Positions 7,936 through 16,997 are shown, counted from the first letter of the stretch. The stretch is DNA of 34,257 nucleotides from DASSNR01 sp036278935 (GCA_036278935.1 DASUKA010000114.1:1-34257); one strand, 5' to 3'. Numbers and translations: made by a program. Notes: a model not told the origin generated them from the letters alone.

Positions 7936-8123
7936 CGTCAACTCCTTAGTATGTAGAGATCCAGGTATCGCTGCATCGGTCACCAGGAGGCGACCACCTT
8001 GCAAAAATCTTCGCCCGGCGCGCTCGAGGCAACGCGCGCGCATAAGCCTACCCCGCATGTCACCATACCGGCCATGCGGACGATGATGACGGGCGCGGGA
8101 CGCAACGTGGGCCGGATGCCCGC

Positions 8124-8960
8124 ATGACTCACACCCCGCCGGCGCCACGCGACGAGACGGCGCTCATCACTGGCGCATCCGGAGGCATCGGCTACGAGCT
8201 GGCCCGGCTGTTCGCGCGCGATGGCTACGCCCTGATTCTCGTGGCACGAAGCGTTCCCAAGTTGGAGGCGCTCGCCCGGGATATGACCGCACGCTACGGC
8301 GCGCGCGCCACCGTCATCCCCGCCGATCTCTCGCGCCCCGAGTCCATTCCCGCCATCGCCACCGCGCTGCGCGAGGCGGGGCTCACCGTGGACATCCTCG
8401 TGAACAACGCCGGGGTGGGCCGCGCCGGTGCGTTTGCCGCGACCGAAGCCGCCGCCGAGGCGGCCATGCTGCAGCTCAATGTGGGCGCGCTGGTGGCGCT
8501 CACCGCACTGCTCCTGCCACCCATGGTGCAGCGCGGCCACGGAAGGATCCTCAACGTGGCCTCGACCGCCGCGTTCGTGCCCGGCCCATTCATGGCCGGC
8601 TACTACGCGAGCAAGGCGTACGTGCTCTCACTCTCCGAGGCGCTGGCGAGCGAGCTGCGCGGCACGGGGGTGACGGTCACCACGCTCGCGCCCGGGCCCA
8701 CGCATACCGGCTTCCAGGCCGCCGCCAACCTCCAGCGCAGCGCCCTCTTTCGCACCGGGAACGTGATGGACGCCGCGACCGTGGCTCGCGCCGGCTACCG
8801 GGGGCTCATGCAGGGGAAACGCCTCGTGGTGCCTGGCGTGATGAACAAGCTCCTCGTCTTCGGCACCCGCTTCATACCGCGACGTGCGACCGCCGCCATC
8901 GCTCGATGGCTCAACGAGCCCAAGGCCACGCCGCCTGCCGGAACACGCGCCGGACAATGA
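8124..8960 (+). CDS. Short-chain dehydrogenase/reductase (DltE-like)
   Basis: This is a 278-residue classical SDR oxidoreductase. It has the nucleotide-binding TGASGGIG near the N-terminus, the structural NNAG, the catalytic Ser in NVASTAAF and the YYASK catalytic Tyr/Lys pair, followed by a PGPTHTGF loop. A basic residue after the TGxxxGIG region (VARS) favours NADP(H). The C-terminal 30 residues are Arg/Ala/Pro-rich and poorly conserved. This subgroup contains many poorly characterised dehydrogenases acting on short alcohols, acyl chains or lipids, so the substrate is left open. The gene is monocistronic, divergent from osmC and convergent with the small unknown gene at 9003. Confidence 0.88.
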   Translation: MTHTPPAPRDETALITGASGGIGYELARLFARDGYALILVARSVPKLEALARDMTARYGARATVIPADLSRPESIPAIATALREAGLTVDILVNNAGVGRAGAFAATEAAAEAAMLQLNVGALVALTALLLPPMVQRGHGRILNVASTAAFVPGPFMAGYYASKAYVLSLSEALASELRGTGVTVTTLAPGPTHTGFQAAANLQRSALFRTGNVMDAATVARAGYRGLMQGKRLVVPGVMNKLLVFGTRFIPRRATAAIARWLNEPKATPPAGTRAGQ

Positions 8961-9002
8961 AGCGCGGGTGCGCCGCGATAGCGGAGAGCGATGTGCCGAG
9001 CA

Positions 9003-9419
9003 CTACGGGGCGAGCGCGGTGATGGTGCTCGAGCCGTAGTAGTTCACGAAGTGCGCGCCACTGCGTTGCATGGCCTCGCCCACGCGCTCGCTCTCGGCGG
9101 AATCCGCCGCCGGCGCCAGAACGAGGAAGGCGTCATCGCGAAGCGCCTGCTCGTAGCGCTCGGCCAGGCTGCGCTCGTCGCTCAGCGCCTGCGCAATGCG
9201 GATGAGCCGCGATTTGAGCCCGTGCTCGGCGCGGTACGCGTCCAACTCGCGCCTCGCTCGCGCACCGCAGATTACCTCGATGGACCCATTGGGAATTCCC
9301 CGTTGGGTGAGCGCCGTCACCACGGCCTGAACGGCGGACGGCTCATCGGCGATCCCGACGACCTCGCGTATCGGGTACGTGGACTGGATCGGCGGTTCCT
9401 GCGGCGATGGATCGGGCAT
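9003..9419 (-). CDS. Hypothetical alpha/beta protein
   Basis: This is a 138-residue protein from ATG 9419 with a GGGGGT element upstream; an earlier in-frame ATG at 9464 exists. After a Pro-rich leader, the pattern is strand-helix-strand: VVGIADEPSAVQAVVTALTQRG, then IEVICGARA, a charged helical region with many Arg/Glu, then DAFLVLAPAA, a helix and AHFVNYYG at the end. This looks like a small ferredoxin-like or Rossmann-like fold. It resembles the N-terminal halves of stress proteins that precede glycine-zipper segments, but no such zipper is present. There is no signal peptide or catalytic motif, and I do not recognise the family. It is divergent from sufE and may share its regulatory region. 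Confidence 0.6.
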   Translation of the reverse strand: MPDPSPQEPPIQSTYPIREVVGIADEPSAVQAVVTALTQRGIPNGSIEVICGARARRELDAYRAEHGLKSRLIRIAQALSDERSLAERYEQALRDDAFLVLAPAADSAESERVGEAMQRSGAHFVNYYGSSTITALAP

Positions 9420-9516
9420 GACGACCCCCGGAAGCATGAAGAGTGGAACGCATCTCGGCAGCAACTTGCATGCTGGCTAGATTTCACTGGCGTAACTGTC
9501 TCTATTTTCCGCTGTC

Positions 9517-9978
9517 ATGGCTGACGTATCCAACTCCGCCCCCGCGCCCGCGCTCCCGCCGTCCATCGATCGCGTCCTGAAGGCCTTCCGCGCGATGAGC
9601 CGCGAGGAGAAGATGCAGGCGCTCGTCGCGTACTCGAAGAAGCTCGAGCCGCTGCCCAAACGGTACGCGGCCATCGATCGGAGCAACTTCACCATCCCCG
9701 AGTGCCAGACGCGCGTGGACATCATCCCCGAGCGACACGATGGGACGTTGCACTTCTATGCGGATGTCAACGTGCGGCAGTCTCCCACGATCGCGGCCTT
9801 CCTGGCCATCCTGTTCAGCGCGATCAACGACCAGCCGCCGGCCACCACGCTCGCCATCCCGCCCGATTTCGTGGCGCGGATGATGGAGAGCATCGGGCTG
9901 GGCGCGCGCGAGGTGGGGCTGACCGCGATGGTCACCCGCCTCAAGGGCTACGCGCGAGCGGCGCAGGCCGCGGCGTAA
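9517..9978 (+). CDS. sufE: SufE family sulfur acceptor for Fe-S assembly
   Basis: This is a 153-residue SufE-like protein. SufE takes persulfide sulfur from the cysteine desulfurase SufS and passes it to the SufBCD scaffold. The active-site Cys lies in IPECQTRVD, in the expected loop, and the flanking LEPLPKRY and LNxx-type helices fit the family. The C-terminal part has the typical PPDFVARMMESIGLG. The gene stands alone here: no sufS, sufB, sufC or sufD lies in the window, so the partner desulfurase must be elsewhere. It lies 12 bases before the epimerase gene on the same strand and is probably co-transcribed with it, although a functional link is not obvious. Confidence 0.9.
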   Translation: MADVSNSAPAPALPPSIDRVLKAFRAMSREEKMQALVAYSKKLEPLPKRYAAIDRSNFTIPECQTRVDIIPERHDGTLHFYADVNVRQSPTIAAFLAILFSAINDQPPATTLAIPPDFVARMMESIGLGAREVGLTAMVTRLKGYARAAQAAA

Positions 9979-9990
9979 CGCGCTCCGCAC

Positions 9991-11067
9991 ATGTCGCCCC
10001 TTCGCACGGAAGTCACCCGCGCGCCTGGCGCACCGATCGGCGCACCATCGCCCACCACCGAGGCGGACCTGGACCTCCTCCTTTCCGAGCCCAGCGCGCT
10101 CACCGCGCACGCGCTGACGCAGACGGAGGGCGACGTCCTGGTGCTCGGGGCGGGGGGCAAGATGGGCCCCACCGTCGCGCGGATGCTCCGCCGCACGCTC
10201 GATAAGGTCCGCCCGACCGCACGGGTGATCGCTGTGTCCCGCTTCTCCGACCACAACACAGCCACCACACTCGCGGCCGCCGGCGTGGAGACCATCCGCT
10301 GTGATCTGGCCGATCGTGCCGCGGTCGCGGCGCTCCCCGATGCGCCGAACGTGATCTTCATGGCGGGTCACAAGTTCGGCACGCACGACGATCCGGCTGC
10401 CACGTGGGGTGCGAACGTGCTGCTCCCCGCCTTCGCGGCCGAGCGGTATGCGACCGCTCGCTTCGTGGCCTTCTCCACCGGGAACGTCTACCCCTTCACT
10501 TCCCCCGCGAGCGGCGGCAGCACGGAGAACGATCCGCTCGCCCCGGTGGGGGAGTACGCCGCATCGTGCGTGGGGCGCGAGCGCGTGCTCGCGTATTCCG
10601 CGCAGCGCACTGACACCCCGATGGCAATCGTCCGCCTCAACTACGCCATCGATCTGCGCTACGGCGTGCTCACTGATATCGCCACACGAGTGCTCCGCGG
10701 CCGGCCCGTTGACGTGCGCATGGGATACGTGAATCTCATCTGGCAGGGTGACGCCGCCGCCCGCGCGATCGCCTGTCTCGCCCACGTCGCCGTGCCCCCC
10801 TTCGTGGTGAACGTCACGGGGCCAGAGATTCTCTCCGTTCGCGCAATTGCCGAGCACTTCGGGCGTACCTTCGGCCGCGCGCCGGTGATCGAGGGGAGCG
10901 AGGCCCCCGATGCGCTGCTCAGCAACACGGCTCGTTCAACCGAACTCTTCGGCGCCCCGTCCACCTCCGTCGCGCAGATGATCGCCTGGGTGGCCGATTG
11001 GGTACTGCGCGGGGGGCAGGTGCTCGATACCCCGACGCACTTCGAGGAACGAGAGGGGAAGTTCTAG
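9991..11067 (+). CDS. NAD-dependent epimerase/dehydratase with YxxxC active site
   Basis: This is a 358-residue extended SDR. The Rossmann motif is GAGGKMG at residues 53-59, and STGNVY (about 162-167) provides the catalytic Ser/Thr. The catalytic Tyr189 is followed by AAS and Cys193, so the usual YxxxK lysine is replaced by Cys. The C-terminus includes RLNYAIDLRYGVL, NLIWQGDAAA, VNVTGPE and a terminal PTHFEEREGKF, features I associate with an uncharacterised epimerase group often encoded next to DHDPS-family lyases. Such a lyase lies at 13926, with one protease gene in between. The protein is cytosolic. Its substrate is likely a sugar or sugar acid. Loss of the lysine implies altered proton relay or a different reaction. 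Confidence 0.82.
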   Translation: MSPLRTEVTRAPGAPIGAPSPTTEADLDLLLSEPSALTAHALTQTEGDVLVLGAGGKMGPTVARMLRRTLDKVRPTARVIAVSRFSDHNTATTLAAAGVETIRCDLADRAAVAALPDAPNVIFMAGHKFGTHDDPAATWGANVLLPAFAAERYATARFVAFSTGNVYPFTSPASGGSTENDPLAPVGEYAASCVGRERVLAYSAQRTDTPMAIVRLNYAIDLRYGVLTDIATRVLRGRPVDVRMGYVNLIWQGDAAARAIACLAHVAVPPFVVNVTGPEILSVRAIAEHFGRTFGRAPVIEGSEAPDALLSNTARSTELFGAPSTSVAQMIAWVADWVLRGGQVLDTPTHFEEREGKF

Positions 11068-11071
11068 AATA

Positions 11072-11175
11072 GTAGGTCAGTGAGTCAATGGGTCAGGAAC
11101 GGCTTGTCAGGCGAGAAAGGCTGGCCCTACGAGCTGTCTCTGACCCACTGACCCGCTGAACGACTGACTCACTCC
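11072..11175. repeat. Dispersed intergenic repeat, copy 1 (inverted, at convergent gene ends)
   Basis: The left arm at 11072-11103 is rich in GGTCAG/GAGTCA units. The right arm at 11138-11175 carries the complementary CTGACCC and TGACTCAC units, so the element folds into a long hairpin. The left arm matches, in inverse orientation, the outer parts of a second element at 30818-30874. The protease stop codon lies inside the right arm. A bidirectional terminator or a mobile intergenic palindrome are the likely readings. Confidence 0.7.
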
Positions 11176-13655
11176 TTCTGCGGATCCAGAATCCGTCCGA
11201 TCCGCACGCGCGCGGCTTGCAGGTGCGCGGTCGTGATCTCGTCGCCCGCGTGCGGCAGGGCAGTCGTGATCGCCGTATCCAGCGTCTGCAGGTTACTGCG
11301 CATCAATGCGGCCGCGTCCTGGTTGGACTCCGTCGCGTTGACGACGGAGTCCGCCACATCGAGATACGAGCGCTGCAGGTTGCGGCGGAACGCATCGATC
11401 TTCACCGAGCCATCCGACAGCTCGCTCCACACCCCGGTGCGCACGTCGCCGAACAGATCGCTCAGCGTGTACACCTGCTCGCCCTGGTTGGCGAGGGACG
11501 CGAACTCCACCATCCGCTCGGCCCGGGCCGTGTCCGCCAGCAACCGGCGGAGCAGTCCGGACTGCACGCGGCCGATCTGCTCGATCACTCCGTCCACCTC
11601 GATGCGCCGCAGGATGTCCTTGTCCAGGAACCAGGTGGGCGTCTGGAAGGCCGCCGAGTTGAGGTAGGCGACCGCCTCCCGCTGCCGCTCGGCGGAGATC
11701 GGAGTGAATCGCACGCCGGGCTGGCCACCGTACTTCTCCGTGGACTGTACGCCGCCCACGATCGCCGCGACGTGGCCCAGCTCGGTGCGCCATTGGGTGA
11801 TCAGCTGCCCGTACATCCCCTTCAGGTCGTCGTAGTCGTGGCCGGGCTTGACGGTGGCGGGGATGAGCATGGGGACCAGCCGCTTGAGATTCATGATCCC
11901 GAGCTTGGTCGACTGGATGGCCTTCTCATCACCCACGGCCTCCGTCTCCTGTCCCGGGTCGGCGCGTCCCGCGTCGTCCACGGTAAAGCGCAGGTATGGC
12001 TTGGTGTTCTGCACCAGCGCCCACTTGTCCAGCGTGGGCAGCTCCTGATCGGACGCCGAGGTGGACGCGCTGTAGACGGTGGGGATCGGTGTGTAGCCCC
12101 ACTTGATGGCAAAGCGGTCGTACGGCCCGATGCGGGGGATCAGCAGCTCCGGCGGGATGTGATCCTGCGGCTGCACCAGATAGTCGAAGCGCGCGTAGTC
12201 CATGATGGACGGCGTGTGCCCCATGCGCTTGAGGAACGAGAGGCTGCGCAGCGAGTCGGCGGGATACAGCGAGCTTCCCTTCATGTCGTGCTGCAGACCC
12301 AGCGTGTGACCCACCTCGTGCGCCACCACGTACTCCAACAACCGTCCTTCGAGCGAATCGGGAAGCGGGAGCGTCTTGGCGCGCGGATCATCCGGACCCA
12401 CCTGCGAGAAGTACCAGTCCTGCGCCAGCTTCATGACGTTGTGATAGACGCTGATGTCCGCATCCAGAATCTCGCCCGTGCGCGGGTCGTGGATGTTGGG
12501 CCCCATCGCATTCTCGATGGTCGACGGCAGCCAGCGGATGACGGAATAGCGTGCGTCCTCCGGGCTCCAGTTCGGATCTTCCGCCTTGCTGGGCGGGTCC
12601 TTGGCGATGATGGCGTGCTTGAACCCCGCGCCCAGGAACGCCGGCTGCCAGTCCTCGATGGCCTTCTTGATCCACGGGCGCCACTGCATCGGCGTGGCCG
12701 GATCGATGTAATAGACGATCGGCTTCTCCGGCGTGCAGGGGGTGTGCTGTCCCGGCGGGCACTCCAGCCGCCAGCGCGTGATGTAGGACTGCTCAGCGAC
12801 GCGATGTTCGTCGGTGCTGTAGTTCTCCTTGCTGATGTTGAAGAAGCCGACGCGCTTGTCGAAGCGCCGGGGCGTCATGGGCTTCTCCGGCAGCTTCACC
12901 ATGCTCCAGTGCATCAGGATGCTGGCCGTGTGCGGCCCGCGCGCGCCGCGGCGACCGCGCGGGGGCGGAGCGGGCCGGCGTCCCCCGCGGCCGTTCGCCT
13001 GCTGAGGCGTGACCTCGTAGGTCTGCGTGGCCTCCACCTCGATATTCTTGGGGAAATCCGCCACGCGCTCCACGAAGCTGCGCTTGGAGTCCAGCTTGCC
13101 GTGCAGTCTGGTACTCACCGCGAATTCCGGCGAGTCCGTGGTATAGAGTCGCGTCACATCGATCACCGCACTGCTGTCGGGACCATAGGCGGCAATGGGG
13201 AAGGCCGCGATCACGGGCGCGAAGTTCGCGTCCTGCACCGCCATGTAGATCGGCGCGGTGGTGTCGGCTGTGATGTCGTACGACACGCTCCGTAGCAGGA
13301 TGCGATCGCCCTGGCGCTGCCACCGGAGGACGCGATTGCCCGCGGCCTGCCCGCCGTATCCCTGGCCGAGCGTGTTCTTGGCGATCTGCGACACCAGCAG
13401 CATCGGTTTGCCGAGTGCGGATCGCGGGATCTCGTAGTAGAGCTTGTCGCCGACCTGGTGCGTCGTGAACAGACCGTTCTGCGTGAGCGCCCGTTTGGTG
13501 ATGACCTTGCTGTAAGGTCGCGGGCCCTGCTGCCGTGGCTGTCTGGCGGAGGCACCCGTGTCTGCCTGTTGCTGTGGCAGCGGAGCAGCCGATGCGGGAA
13601 CGGCGGCGAGGCTCCCGGCCATCAGCAGCGCGAAGAGGGCAGTGCCGTATTTCAT
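11169..13655 (-). CDS. Secreted zinc-dependent metalloprotease (DUF5117/DUF4953 type)
   Basis: This is an 828-residue exported protein with a signal peptide (residues 1-23, ending PASA). Large N-terminal beta-rich regions with SKVITKRALTQNGLF and YEIPRSALGKPMLL precede the catalytic part. HEVGHTLGLQHD (446-457) is the HExxHxxGxxH zinc site of metzincin-like peptidases. SIMDYARFDYL about 30 residues later is the Met-turn equivalent. This architecture matches the zinc-dependent metalloproteases with DUF5117/DUF5118 and DUF4953 domains that are common in Bacteroidota and Gemmatimonadota. A low-complexity Arg/Gly/Pro linker lies near residues 221-242. It probably degrades extracellular or periplasmic protein. 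ATG 13655 is used, since earlier in-frame codons give no signal peptide. The gene is convergent with the epimerase and divergent from the DHDPS-like gene. Confidence 0.9.
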   Translation of the reverse strand: MKYGTALFALLMAGSLAAVPASAAPLPQQQADTGASARQPRQQGPRPYSKVITKRALTQNGLFTTHQVGDKLYYEIPRSALGKPMLLVSQIAKNTLGQGYGGQAAGNRVLRWQRQGDRILLRSVSYDITADTTAPIYMAVQDANFAPVIAAFPIAAYGPDSSAVIDVTRLYTTDSPEFAVSTRLHGKLDSKRSFVERVADFPKNIEVEATQTYEVTPQQANGRGGRRPAPPPRGRRGARGPHTASILMHWSMVKLPEKPMTPRRFDKRVGFFNISKENYSTDEHRVAEQSYITRWRLECPPGQHTPCTPEKPIVYYIDPATPMQWRPWIKKAIEDWQPAFLGAGFKHAIIAKDPPSKAEDPNWSPEDARYSVIRWLPSTIENAMGPNIHDPRTGEILDADISVYHNVMKLAQDWYFSQVGPDDPRAKTLPLPDSLEGRLLEYVVAHEVGHTLGLQHDMKGSSLYPADSLRSLSFLKRMGHTPSIMDYARFDYLVQPQDHIPPELLIPRIGPYDRFAIKWGYTPIPTVYSASTSASDQELPTLDKWALVQNTKPYLRFTVDDAGRADPGQETEAVGDEKAIQSTKLGIMNLKRLVPMLIPATVKPGHDYDDLKGMYGQLITQWRTELGHVAAIVGGVQSTEKYGGQPGVRFTPISAERQREAVAYLNSAAFQTPTWFLDKDILRRIEVDGVIEQIGRVQSGLLRRLLADTARAERMVEFASLANQGEQVYTLSDLFGDVRTGVWSELSDGSVKIDAFRRNLQRSYLDVADSVVNATESNQDAAALMRSNLQTLDTAITTALPHAGDEITTAHLQAARVRIGRILDPQKE

Positions 13656-13925
13656 GGAATCGAGCTCGGGACGAGGGTGGAACCGGCGGGATGATGGACC
13701 GGCATGCGGTCCGGGACGTTGGTGCGGGGATATGTGGCGTGCGTGGAGCGTGGGCGGAACGTGGGTGCGCCGTGGCTGCGCGCGTGACGGCGTGCATGCA
13801 ACCCGGCACGAGTATACTGCCCGGGTCAGCGGATGCGATAGAGCGGACGGCGCGGTCGGTCGCACGGCTATTGTGATGGAATACAACATTGTGTGCGCCA
13901 GGCGATGCTATTATTCGGCTGCGCT

Positions 13926-15014
13926 ATGTCCTCGCCCATGGAGACGCCCCAGCCGGGCCCGACGCCCCTCGACTTGCGCGCCCACCTACTCGCCGGTCAC
14001 GTCATTCCCGCGCATCCGCTCGCGCTCGATGTGCATCGCCGGCTTGACGAGCAGCATCAGCGCGCACTCACGCGCTACTATATCAGCGCCGGCGCCGGCG
14101 GCATCGCGGTCGGGGTCCACACCACCCAGTTCGAGATCCGCGAGCGGCGATACGGACTGTTCAAGCCCGTGCTCGAGCTCGCGTCCGTCACCGCCGACGA
14201 AGCGCTCGCCGCCGCGCCGCGTCCCTTCGTCAAGATCGCCGGCATCTGCGGCCACACCGTGCAGGCGATCCAGGAGGCACGCCGGGCCGCGAAGCTCGGC
14301 TATCACGCCGGCCTGCTGAGCCTTGGCGCCTGGCGCGACGGGAGCGACGCGGAAATGCTCCAGCACTGCCGCGCGGTGGCCGAGGCGATCCCCCTGTTCG
14401 GCTTCTACCTGCAGCCCGCAGTGGGCGGCCGGCCGCTGAGCTACGCCTTCTGGCGCGAGTTCCTGCAGATCCCGAACGTCGTGGCGATCAAGATCGCGCC
14501 ATTCAACCGGTATCGCACGCTCGACGTCGTGCGCGCGGTAGTCGAGTCGGGGCGCGATGACGTGGCGCTGTACACGGGGAACGATGACCAGATCGTCGTC
14601 GACCTGCTCACGACCTTCCCGCGAACGGACAGCGCGACCGGGGCGAGCGTGCGCATGGTGGGCGGGCTGCTGGGCCAGTGGGCGATCTGGACGCGGCGCG
14701 CGGTGGAGCTGATGGAGGAGATCAGGGCAGCGCGCGAGAACGGGACGATGAGCAGCGAGTGGCTCACGCGCGCCGTGGCGCTCACCGAGGCGAACGGCGC
14801 GATCTTCGATGTGGCGCACGACTTCGCCGGGTGCATTGCCGGCATCCAGCACGTGCTCTGGCGGCAGGGGCTGCTCGGCGGCACCTGGTGCCTGAACCCG
14901 AACGACGTGTTATCGCCGGGGCAGGAAGAGGAGATCGAACGCGTGCGGGCGGCGTACCCGGAGCTCACGGACGATGCGTTCGTGGCGGAGCATCTGGGGG
15001 AGTGGATGAAGTAG
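13926..15014 (+). CDS. Dihydrodipicolinate synthase (DapA/NanA) family lyase
   Basis: This is a 362-residue TIM-barrel aldolase. AGAGGIAVGVHTTQFEIRE replaces the GTTGE region of DapA. Tyr161 in FGFYLQP corresponds to the catalytic Tyr, and Lys189 in VVAIKIAPF to the Schiff-base lysine. The protein is about 60-70 residues longer than DapA, with an extra C-terminal segment (CIAGIQHVLWRQGLLGG ... PGQEEEIERVRAAYP) seen in a divergent subgroup. A role in lysine biosynthesis is unlikely; cleavage or dehydration of a 2-keto sugar acid is more plausible. The nearby atypical epimerase and beta-galactosidase support carbohydrate catabolism. ATG 13926 is tentative: GTG 13893 and ATG 13938 also fit. A TATTAT element at 13909-13914 would place transcription very close to this start. 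Confidence 0.82.
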   Translation: MSSPMETPQPGPTPLDLRAHLLAGHVIPAHPLALDVHRRLDEQHQRALTRYYISAGAGGIAVGVHTTQFEIRERRYGLFKPVLELASVTADEALAAAPRPFVKIAGICGHTVQAIQEARRAAKLGYHAGLLSLGAWRDGSDAEMLQHCRAVAEAIPLFGFYLQPAVGGRPLSYAFWREFLQIPNVVAIKIAPFNRYRTLDVVRAVVESGRDDVALYTGNDDQIVVDLLTTFPRTDSATGASVRMVGGLLGQWAIWTRRAVELMEEIRAARENGTMSSEWLTRAVALTEANGAIFDVAHDFAGCIAGIQHVLWRQGLLGGTWCLNPNDVLSPGQEEEIERVRAAYPELTDDAFVAEHLGEWMK

Positions 15015-15110
15015 GGGCGGATCGGTTCGGGAGCGAGAATGGGCGTGGCGGAGGGTGCTAAACCGGGATTGAGATCTCGACGTGCCACCGCGCGCCAGGA
15101 CGGATTGATG

Positions 15111-16997
15111 CTACCGCCCCGCCACGTGCAGCTCATCCAGAATGGGATGCTCCAGCCCACGCATCGTCCGCTGCCTCGGCGTCTCCAAGTCGAACACCAC
15201 CACATCGTTCTCCCCCGCGCGCAGCCACGGCGCCGGCAGGTAGAGCGTCTGCTGGGGACCGATCCCCCAGAAGCGCCCGAGCTGATGCCCGTTCACCCAC
15301 ACCGTCCCCTTCCCCCACCCGCGCAGGTCGAGGAACGTGTCGCCTACGTGATCCAGATGGAACGTCCCATGGTAGAACGCCGGCCCGGTGGGTACGCCGC
15401 TCGCGAACCGCGGGCTCGGCACCGATACCATGGGCAGCGTAAAGACATCCCACCCTTCGAGCTCGCGCCCGCCGAGCGAGACCGAGTGTGTGATCCCCTG
15501 GCGCTCGCCGCGCAGCGCGCGCCCGAAGTTCACCCGGCCGTCGTTCGCCACCAGAATGTCCAGCTGCGCACCGCCCGCGGGGATGGTGAGCGCCAAGCTG
15601 TCCTGCGCCAGCCGCCGCTGGAGTGTGCCGGCGAGCGTGCCGTTCACGTACACCTGCGCGTAGTCACGCACATCGTGGATCACCAGCTCGCCCTGTCGCG
15701 AACCCGGCACCTGCGTGCGATAGACGATGTAGCCGTACGACTGGCCGAAGCTCTCCATGCTCCGCGGCCGATAGACATGCACGGGAGCGGGCAGCGCATC
15801 CCATAACGCCGCGGCATCCGACAGCGTGAAGGCGGGAATCGCGATGGGCGGCGGCGAGGCAGGCACGGGCGGAAGCGTCACACCCGCCTCGTGCTGAGCA
15901 ATCACCTTCCGAAACGCGAAGTATTTGGGCGTGGAGCGTCCGGATTCATCGAGCGCCGCATCGTAGTCGTAGCTCGTGGTCTGCGGATGGTACGCACCGC
16001 CATCGATGTTCGCGCCGTTCATGAAGCCGAACGTCGTGCCCCCGTGAAACATGTACAGGTTCACCGAGTAGCCGCTGTCGAGCATCCACGCCAGCTCGCG
16101 CGTCTGCTGTGCGGCGTTCGTGCTGTGATGCGGCTGCCCCCACTGATCGAACCATCCAGCCCAGTACTCACCGCTCATGATGGCCCCCGTGGGGCGGAAG
16201 CGGTGCAGGCGGGCGAAGGCGCGCTTCGCCTCGCCCGGTCCGAAGTTCACTACAGCCGGCAGACCCGGGAGCGTGCCGTGCGGCAGCTCCTGCGGCCCGT
16301 CCGCCGTGTACATGTATATGTCGCCGAAGCCCGCGTGGCGGAGGGCGCGCAGCTGCCACGCGAGGTACGCGCTGTCGCTCCCGAACGATCCGTATTCGTT
16401 CTCCACCTGCACGGCGATGATCGGCCCCCCGTGGCTCGCCAGCAGCGGCACCAGCTCCTGCCCCAATCGGTCGAGCCATCGCTCGGCGGCGCGCGTAAAG
16501 CCCGGGTAGGTGCTGCGCAGCACCATGGCCGTGTCGGCGAGCAGCCACGCGGGATAGCCGCCGAGGTCCCACTCCGAGCAGATGTAGGGGCCCGGGCGAA
16601 GAATGACATGCAATCCCTCTTCGCCCGCCATGCGAATGTACGCCGCGACATCGTGCTGTCCGGAGAAGTCGTAGTGCCCGGGCGCGGGCTCGTGGAAATT
16701 CCAGAAGACGTAGGTGGAGATGGTATTGAGCCCCATCGCGCGCGCCTTGCGCAGGCGATCGCGCCAGTACGCGCGCGGGACGCGGGCGTAGTGCATCTCG
16801 CCGGAGATGATCTGGTAGGGCTGGCCGTCGAGCATGAATCGGCCTGCGCGTACTGTGAGCGTGCGCGCGCGCTGGGCGGAGGCGGCGGGTGGCGCGACGA
16901 GAGTCAGGACGGCAATGATGGCAAGGATGGCAAGGATGGTAGCGACGCACCGCGCATGGAGCGCGCGTAGCGCGTGGCGGTGCGGCGTTGGCGGCAT
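15111..16997 (-). CDS. Secreted beta-galactosidase, glycoside hydrolase family 35
   Basis: This is a 629-residue exported glycosidase. The long signal peptide (hydrophobic core about 19-34) ends near PAASAQ at residue 42. The TIM barrel opens with FMLDGQPYQIISGEMHYARVP, a GH35 hallmark. The acid/base Glu201 lies in QVENEYGS and the nucleophile Glu277 in MSGEYWAGW. FHGGTTFGFMNGAN is also typical. The C-terminal third holds jelly-roll domains (YAQVYVNGTLAG, LDLRGWGKGTVWVNGHQLGRFW) of the kind that complete GH35 enzymes. It releases terminal beta-galactose from glycans in the periplasm or outside. ATG 16997 is chosen as giving a compact signal peptide; ATG 17054 would add 19 residues. No sugar transporter is adjacent. 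Confidence 0.92.
   Translation of the reverse strand: MPPTPHRHALRALHARCVATILAILAIIAVLTLVAPPAASAQRARTLTVRAGRFMLDGQPYQIISGEMHYARVPRAYWRDRLRKARAMGLNTISTYVFWNFHEPAPGHYDFSGQHDVAAYIRMAGEEGLHVILRPGPYICSEWDLGGYPAWLLADTAMVLRSTYPGFTRAAERWLDRLGQELVPLLASHGGPIIAVQVENEYGSFGSDSAYLAWQLRALRHAGFGDIYMYTADGPQELPHGTLPGLPAVVNFGPGEAKRAFARLHRFRPTGAIMSGEYWAGWFDQWGQPHHSTNAAQQTRELAWMLDSGYSVNLYMFHGGTTFGFMNGANIDGGAYHPQTTSYDYDAALDESGRSTPKYFAFRKVIAQHEAGVTLPPVPASPPPIAIPAFTLSDAAALWDALPAPVHVYRPRSMESFGQSYGYIVYRTQVPGSRQGELVIHDVRDYAQVYVNGTLAGTLQRRLAQDSLALTIPAGGAQLDILVANDGRVNFGRALRGERQGITHSVSLGGRELEGWDVFTLPMVSVPSPRFASGVPTGPAFYHGTFHLDHVGDTFLDLRGWGKGTVWVNGHQLGRFWGIGPQQTLYLPAPWLRAGENDVVVFDLETPRQRTMRGLEHPILDELHVAGR

Noticed and set aside
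9502..10857. A 451-codon minus-strand open frame opposite sufE and the epimerase
   Set aside because: Both plus-strand genes have clear catalytic motifs. The antisense frame has none.
11217..13295. A 692-codon open frame on the plus strand opposite the metalloprotease
   Set aside because: It is antisense to a well-supported HExxH protease. The translation is Arg/His/Val-rich with no motif, as expected from GC-rich codon bias.
16911..16945. Tandem GGCAAGGAT-like repeat
   Set aside because: It lies inside the signal-peptide coding region of the beta-galactosidase and simply encodes repeated Ile-Leu-Ala residues.
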